From JBDKGV01 sp039798005 (GTDB lineage Bacteria > Fibrobacterota > Fibrobacteria > UBA5070), in NCBI GenBank assembly GCA_039798005.1, contig JBDKGV010000016.1:1-24296 (forward strand): DNA of 24,296 bases. The letters are read 5' to 3'. How positions within the stretch are numbered: position 1 is the stretch's first letter; the number at the start of each line of letters is the position of its first letter. Below the pieces are notes generated by a model that saw only the letters and a program-made list of their open reading frames with translations, was not told the DNA's origin and did no database searches. This document shows positions 22,578 to 24,296 of this stretch, piece after piece. The position numbers and the translations under genes are program-made.

Positions 22578-23978
22578 CACCAAGCTTGAGCGCGAATCGG
22601 CCATGCGGCGGGAGATGCCGTCGACAGCGCCGCCCAAAGCGACCAAGCCGCTGTCCGACCAGAGCTTGACATCCGCGATGGAAAAGGAACTGACGGCTGC
22701 CTTTGCGGTCTTGTCGTTCTGGATCTTGACTTCCCACTGAAAGCCCATGATGTCCTTGAAAGGCAGAGGCTTGGCGCCATTCTTGGCTGCGTACCAAAGG
22801 GGCTGAATGAATTTCATGTTGTCGATGCAGATCTCTTGATGATTGAAGATGGACGGAACACCGATATCGTAGCGCACCGAATCCCCTACAGAGTGATTCA
22901 CCACTCGGATTCGAACTCCGGTCAGATTTGTCTCATCGAATGCCGAGTCCATTTCCAGACGGAACGAGATCGCCTTCAACCCGCTCAAGTCCAGAGCCGT
23001 GTCGCTCTCGCTCCCCGCCCTCTTAAAACCCGTGCCAATGCCCGCCCAACCTGCATAGGGATGGAGAGTGGAATCTCCCTTGTCCAAGTTGGCGGTGACT
23101 TCCGCTCGGGCAGGACGAGCACTGTCCTGTGGAAGGAGGCGGATTCCCTTCCCAACCGATGAGCGGCCCTTGGCATTCTCTGGATTCCCCGAAGCCGTAT
23201 CCGTGTAAGCAAACCACGATCCCCCCTGCACATTGCGCAGAGGGTTCGGTCCACCGAAATCGGAGAGTCGATTGGCCTTGCCTGTACAGCGCTCACCTTG
23301 TTTGCTGATCCAAGAAATAGAGGGTCCATAATAAATTTCCCAAATCCTTACATCTCGAATCTCCAAGGAAGCACTCGCCCCCCCAAGGATCGCGCCCCCC
23401 GTAGCGCTGTAAGTCGGCTTCAACGAGAACTGCAACGCCTTGACCTCCGACTTGACATCCTCCCAAGAGGTCTCGCTCTGTGCGGGCTCTTGGATGATCA
23501 TCCAGTCGGCGAACGCGATCCCGGCCGGCAAGGCGACCGTGACCGTTTTGAAGCTGGTGGAGCTGGCAAAGGGGGCCATCATCATCACCCCATTGTTGGT
23601 AGCCGCACCGATGTATCTGGGACTTATCGGAGCAAACTCCACCGTCGTTTGGGGATCCAGTGTTCGGTAACTGAACGTCACCGAATCAACATTTGAAAAC
23701 TCAACCGGAGACCACATGCGGTTCATCGGCAAGAGAATGCTCGCCGATGCTCCCTGCTTGGGAACGGCGCCCCAAGTCGCCGTCAACTTGATCGCAGCAC
23801 CGCTTGCCGAAAGCGTGGTCGTCGTGCCCCTGCCTTCGTCCACCGAGCGCATCGGGGTTACCACATTCACTGCGGCCGAATCAATCGCCGTGGTCGGGAA
23901 GACGAAGGTGAAATCAGCGCTGGAGACACTGGCCAAGGCCATGGTGACCAGTGCGAGTCGAGGAAGAATACGCTTCAT
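22356..23978 (-). CDS. Secreted protein with two carbohydrate-binding-like beta-sandwich domains and T9SS-like tail
   Basis: 540 residues. The ATG with GGAG 8 nt upstream is followed by a signal peptide (about 1-21, cleavage near VSSA-DF); an earlier in-frame start lacks support. Two tandem all-beta domains follow (about 24-215 and 240-455). The second, with LSDFGGPNPLRNVQGGSWFAYTD-like features and LDLSGLKAISFRLEMD, resembles the CIA30/CBM11-like domain of the lipoprotein at 5789-6958. No catalytic motif is visible. Residues about 468-540 match T9SS type A sorting tails (KIEVLRMDGRKVASFE...GTYLAVVKG). Probably displayed on the cell surface or released, and possibly glycan binding; substrate unknown. 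The tail is almost identical to that of the next gene at 24075. Confidence 0.75.
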   Translation of the reverse strand: MKRILPRLALVTMALASVSSADFTFVFPTTAIDSAAVNVVTPMRSVDEGRGTTTTLSASGAAIKLTATWGAVPKQGASASILLPMNRMWSPVEFSNVDSVTFSYRTLDPQTTVEFAPISPRYIGAATNNGVMMMAPFASSTSFKTVTVALPAGIAFADWMIIQEPAQSETSWEDVKSEVKALQFSLKPTYSATGGAILGGASASLEIRDVRIWEIYYGPSISWISKQGERCTGKANRLSDFGGPNPLRNVQGGSWFAYTDTASGNPENAKGRSSVGKGIRLLPQDSARPARAEVTANLDKGDSTLHPYAGWAGIGTGFKRAGSESDTALDLSGLKAISFRLEMDSAFDETNLTGVRIRVVNHSVGDSVRYDIGVPSIFNHQEICIDNMKFIQPLWYAAKNGAKPLPFKDIMGFQWEVKIQNDKTAKAAVSSFSIADVKLWSDSGLVALGGAVDGISRRMADSRSSLVANYTNALVLSYALDGAASAKIEVLRMDGRKVASFEATGSAKNKAFPVTLGQGTYLAVVKGAKANLVAPFVVAR

Positions 23979-24074
23979 GAGAGGGACTCCAATGGGGAGG
24001 AGGATCAGCAAAACGCGCCTGATATGTTCTTGGAAGATCGGTCGCGAAATGACCGGGGCAGGTTCAAGGGAGCG

Positions 24075-24296
24075 TCAGCGCGCCACCACGAACGGTGCGA
24101 CCAGACTCGCCTTCGCGCCTTTGACCACGGCGAGGTAGGTGCCCTGCCCAAGCGTCACCGGGAATGCTTGGTTCTTGGCCGAACCCGTTGCCTCGAAGGA
24201 TGCCACCTTGCGGCCATCCATCCGCAACACTTCGACCTTGACCGACGCGGCACCGTCCAAGGCATAGCTCAAGACCAAGACGTTCGTGTAATTCGC
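24075..24296 (-). CDS. C-terminal end of another T9SS-tailed protein (starts beyond the window)
   Basis: The frame is open from the window edge to a TGA at 24075-24077, giving 73 residues (ANYTNVLVLSYALDGAAS...FVVAR). All of it corresponds to the C-terminal tail of the gene at 22356-23978, so the upstream protein is probably also exported. Its main domain lies outside the window. The 96 bp between the two genes contain CGGTC-N7-GACCG (about 24040-24056) but no T-run, so read-through into the downstream gene is possible. Confidence 0.8.
   Translation of the reverse strand, partial: ANYTNVLVLSYALDGAASVKVEVLRMDGRKVASFEATGSAKNQAFPVTLGQGTYLAVVKGAKASLVAPFVVAR

Overview
The window is about 60% GC and densely coded. 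It looks like a chromosome segment from a plant-polysaccharide-degrading member of the Fibrobacterota, or a close relative. The main evidence is two TIGR02147-family genes (a family named from Fibrobacter succinogenes), secreted GH10 and GH9 enzymes, and exported proteins ending in a short beta-rich C-terminal module of the type IX secretion (T9SS) sorting-domain kind. This assignment is inferred from gene content; there is no rRNA or marker gene to confirm it.

Region 1 (1-6958) is a mirror-symmetric polysaccharide-degradation block. A TIGR02147 gene (minus) diverges from a GH10 xylanase-CBM6 gene (plus). A GH9 endoglucanase-type gene (minus) diverges from a second TIGR02147 gene (plus), which overlaps a lipoprotein gene by 4 nt. 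The two glycosidase genes converge on a shared hairpin terminator. The GH9/TIGR02147 gap carries a perfect inverted repeat, a candidate operator.

Region 2 (7067-8933) is a scrambled locus built around an Rpn-type nuclease (PD-(D/E)XK, 'recombination-promoting nuclease / putative transposase'). The complete gene has a well-spaced internal ribosome binding site and ATG that would yield its C-terminal 64 residues. A separate copy of that same C-terminal piece lies downstream as a free-standing ORF with its own ribosome binding site. Between the copies are remnants of a RelE/HigB-HigA-like toxin-antitoxin pair, and an N-terminal rpn relic lies on the far side.

Region 3 (8934-15344) is a type I restriction-modification operon, hsdR-hsdM-hsdS, followed by a probable modification-dependent HNH endonuclease. 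A divergent XRE regulator shares an upstream region holding two phased inverted repeats. The first target-recognition domain of HsdS is coded by visibly AT-rich DNA.

Region 4 (15345-17901) holds a NYN-OST-HTH RNA-binding/RNase-like protein with an arginine-rich tail, a following small protein with three exactly periodic Cys-Cys-Cys-His repeats, and a convergent TfoX-N-terminal-domain gene.

Region 5 (18020-22151) has a mazEF toxin-antitoxin module directly downstream of a fused LplT-PlsC-acyl-ACP synthetase gene for lysophospholipid salvage. Region 6 (22287-24296) contains a secreted two-domain beta-sandwich protein with a T9SS-like tail and the end of a second gene carrying an almost identical tail. 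A palindrome of form GACAG-N3-CTGTC recurs across the window in unrelated genes.
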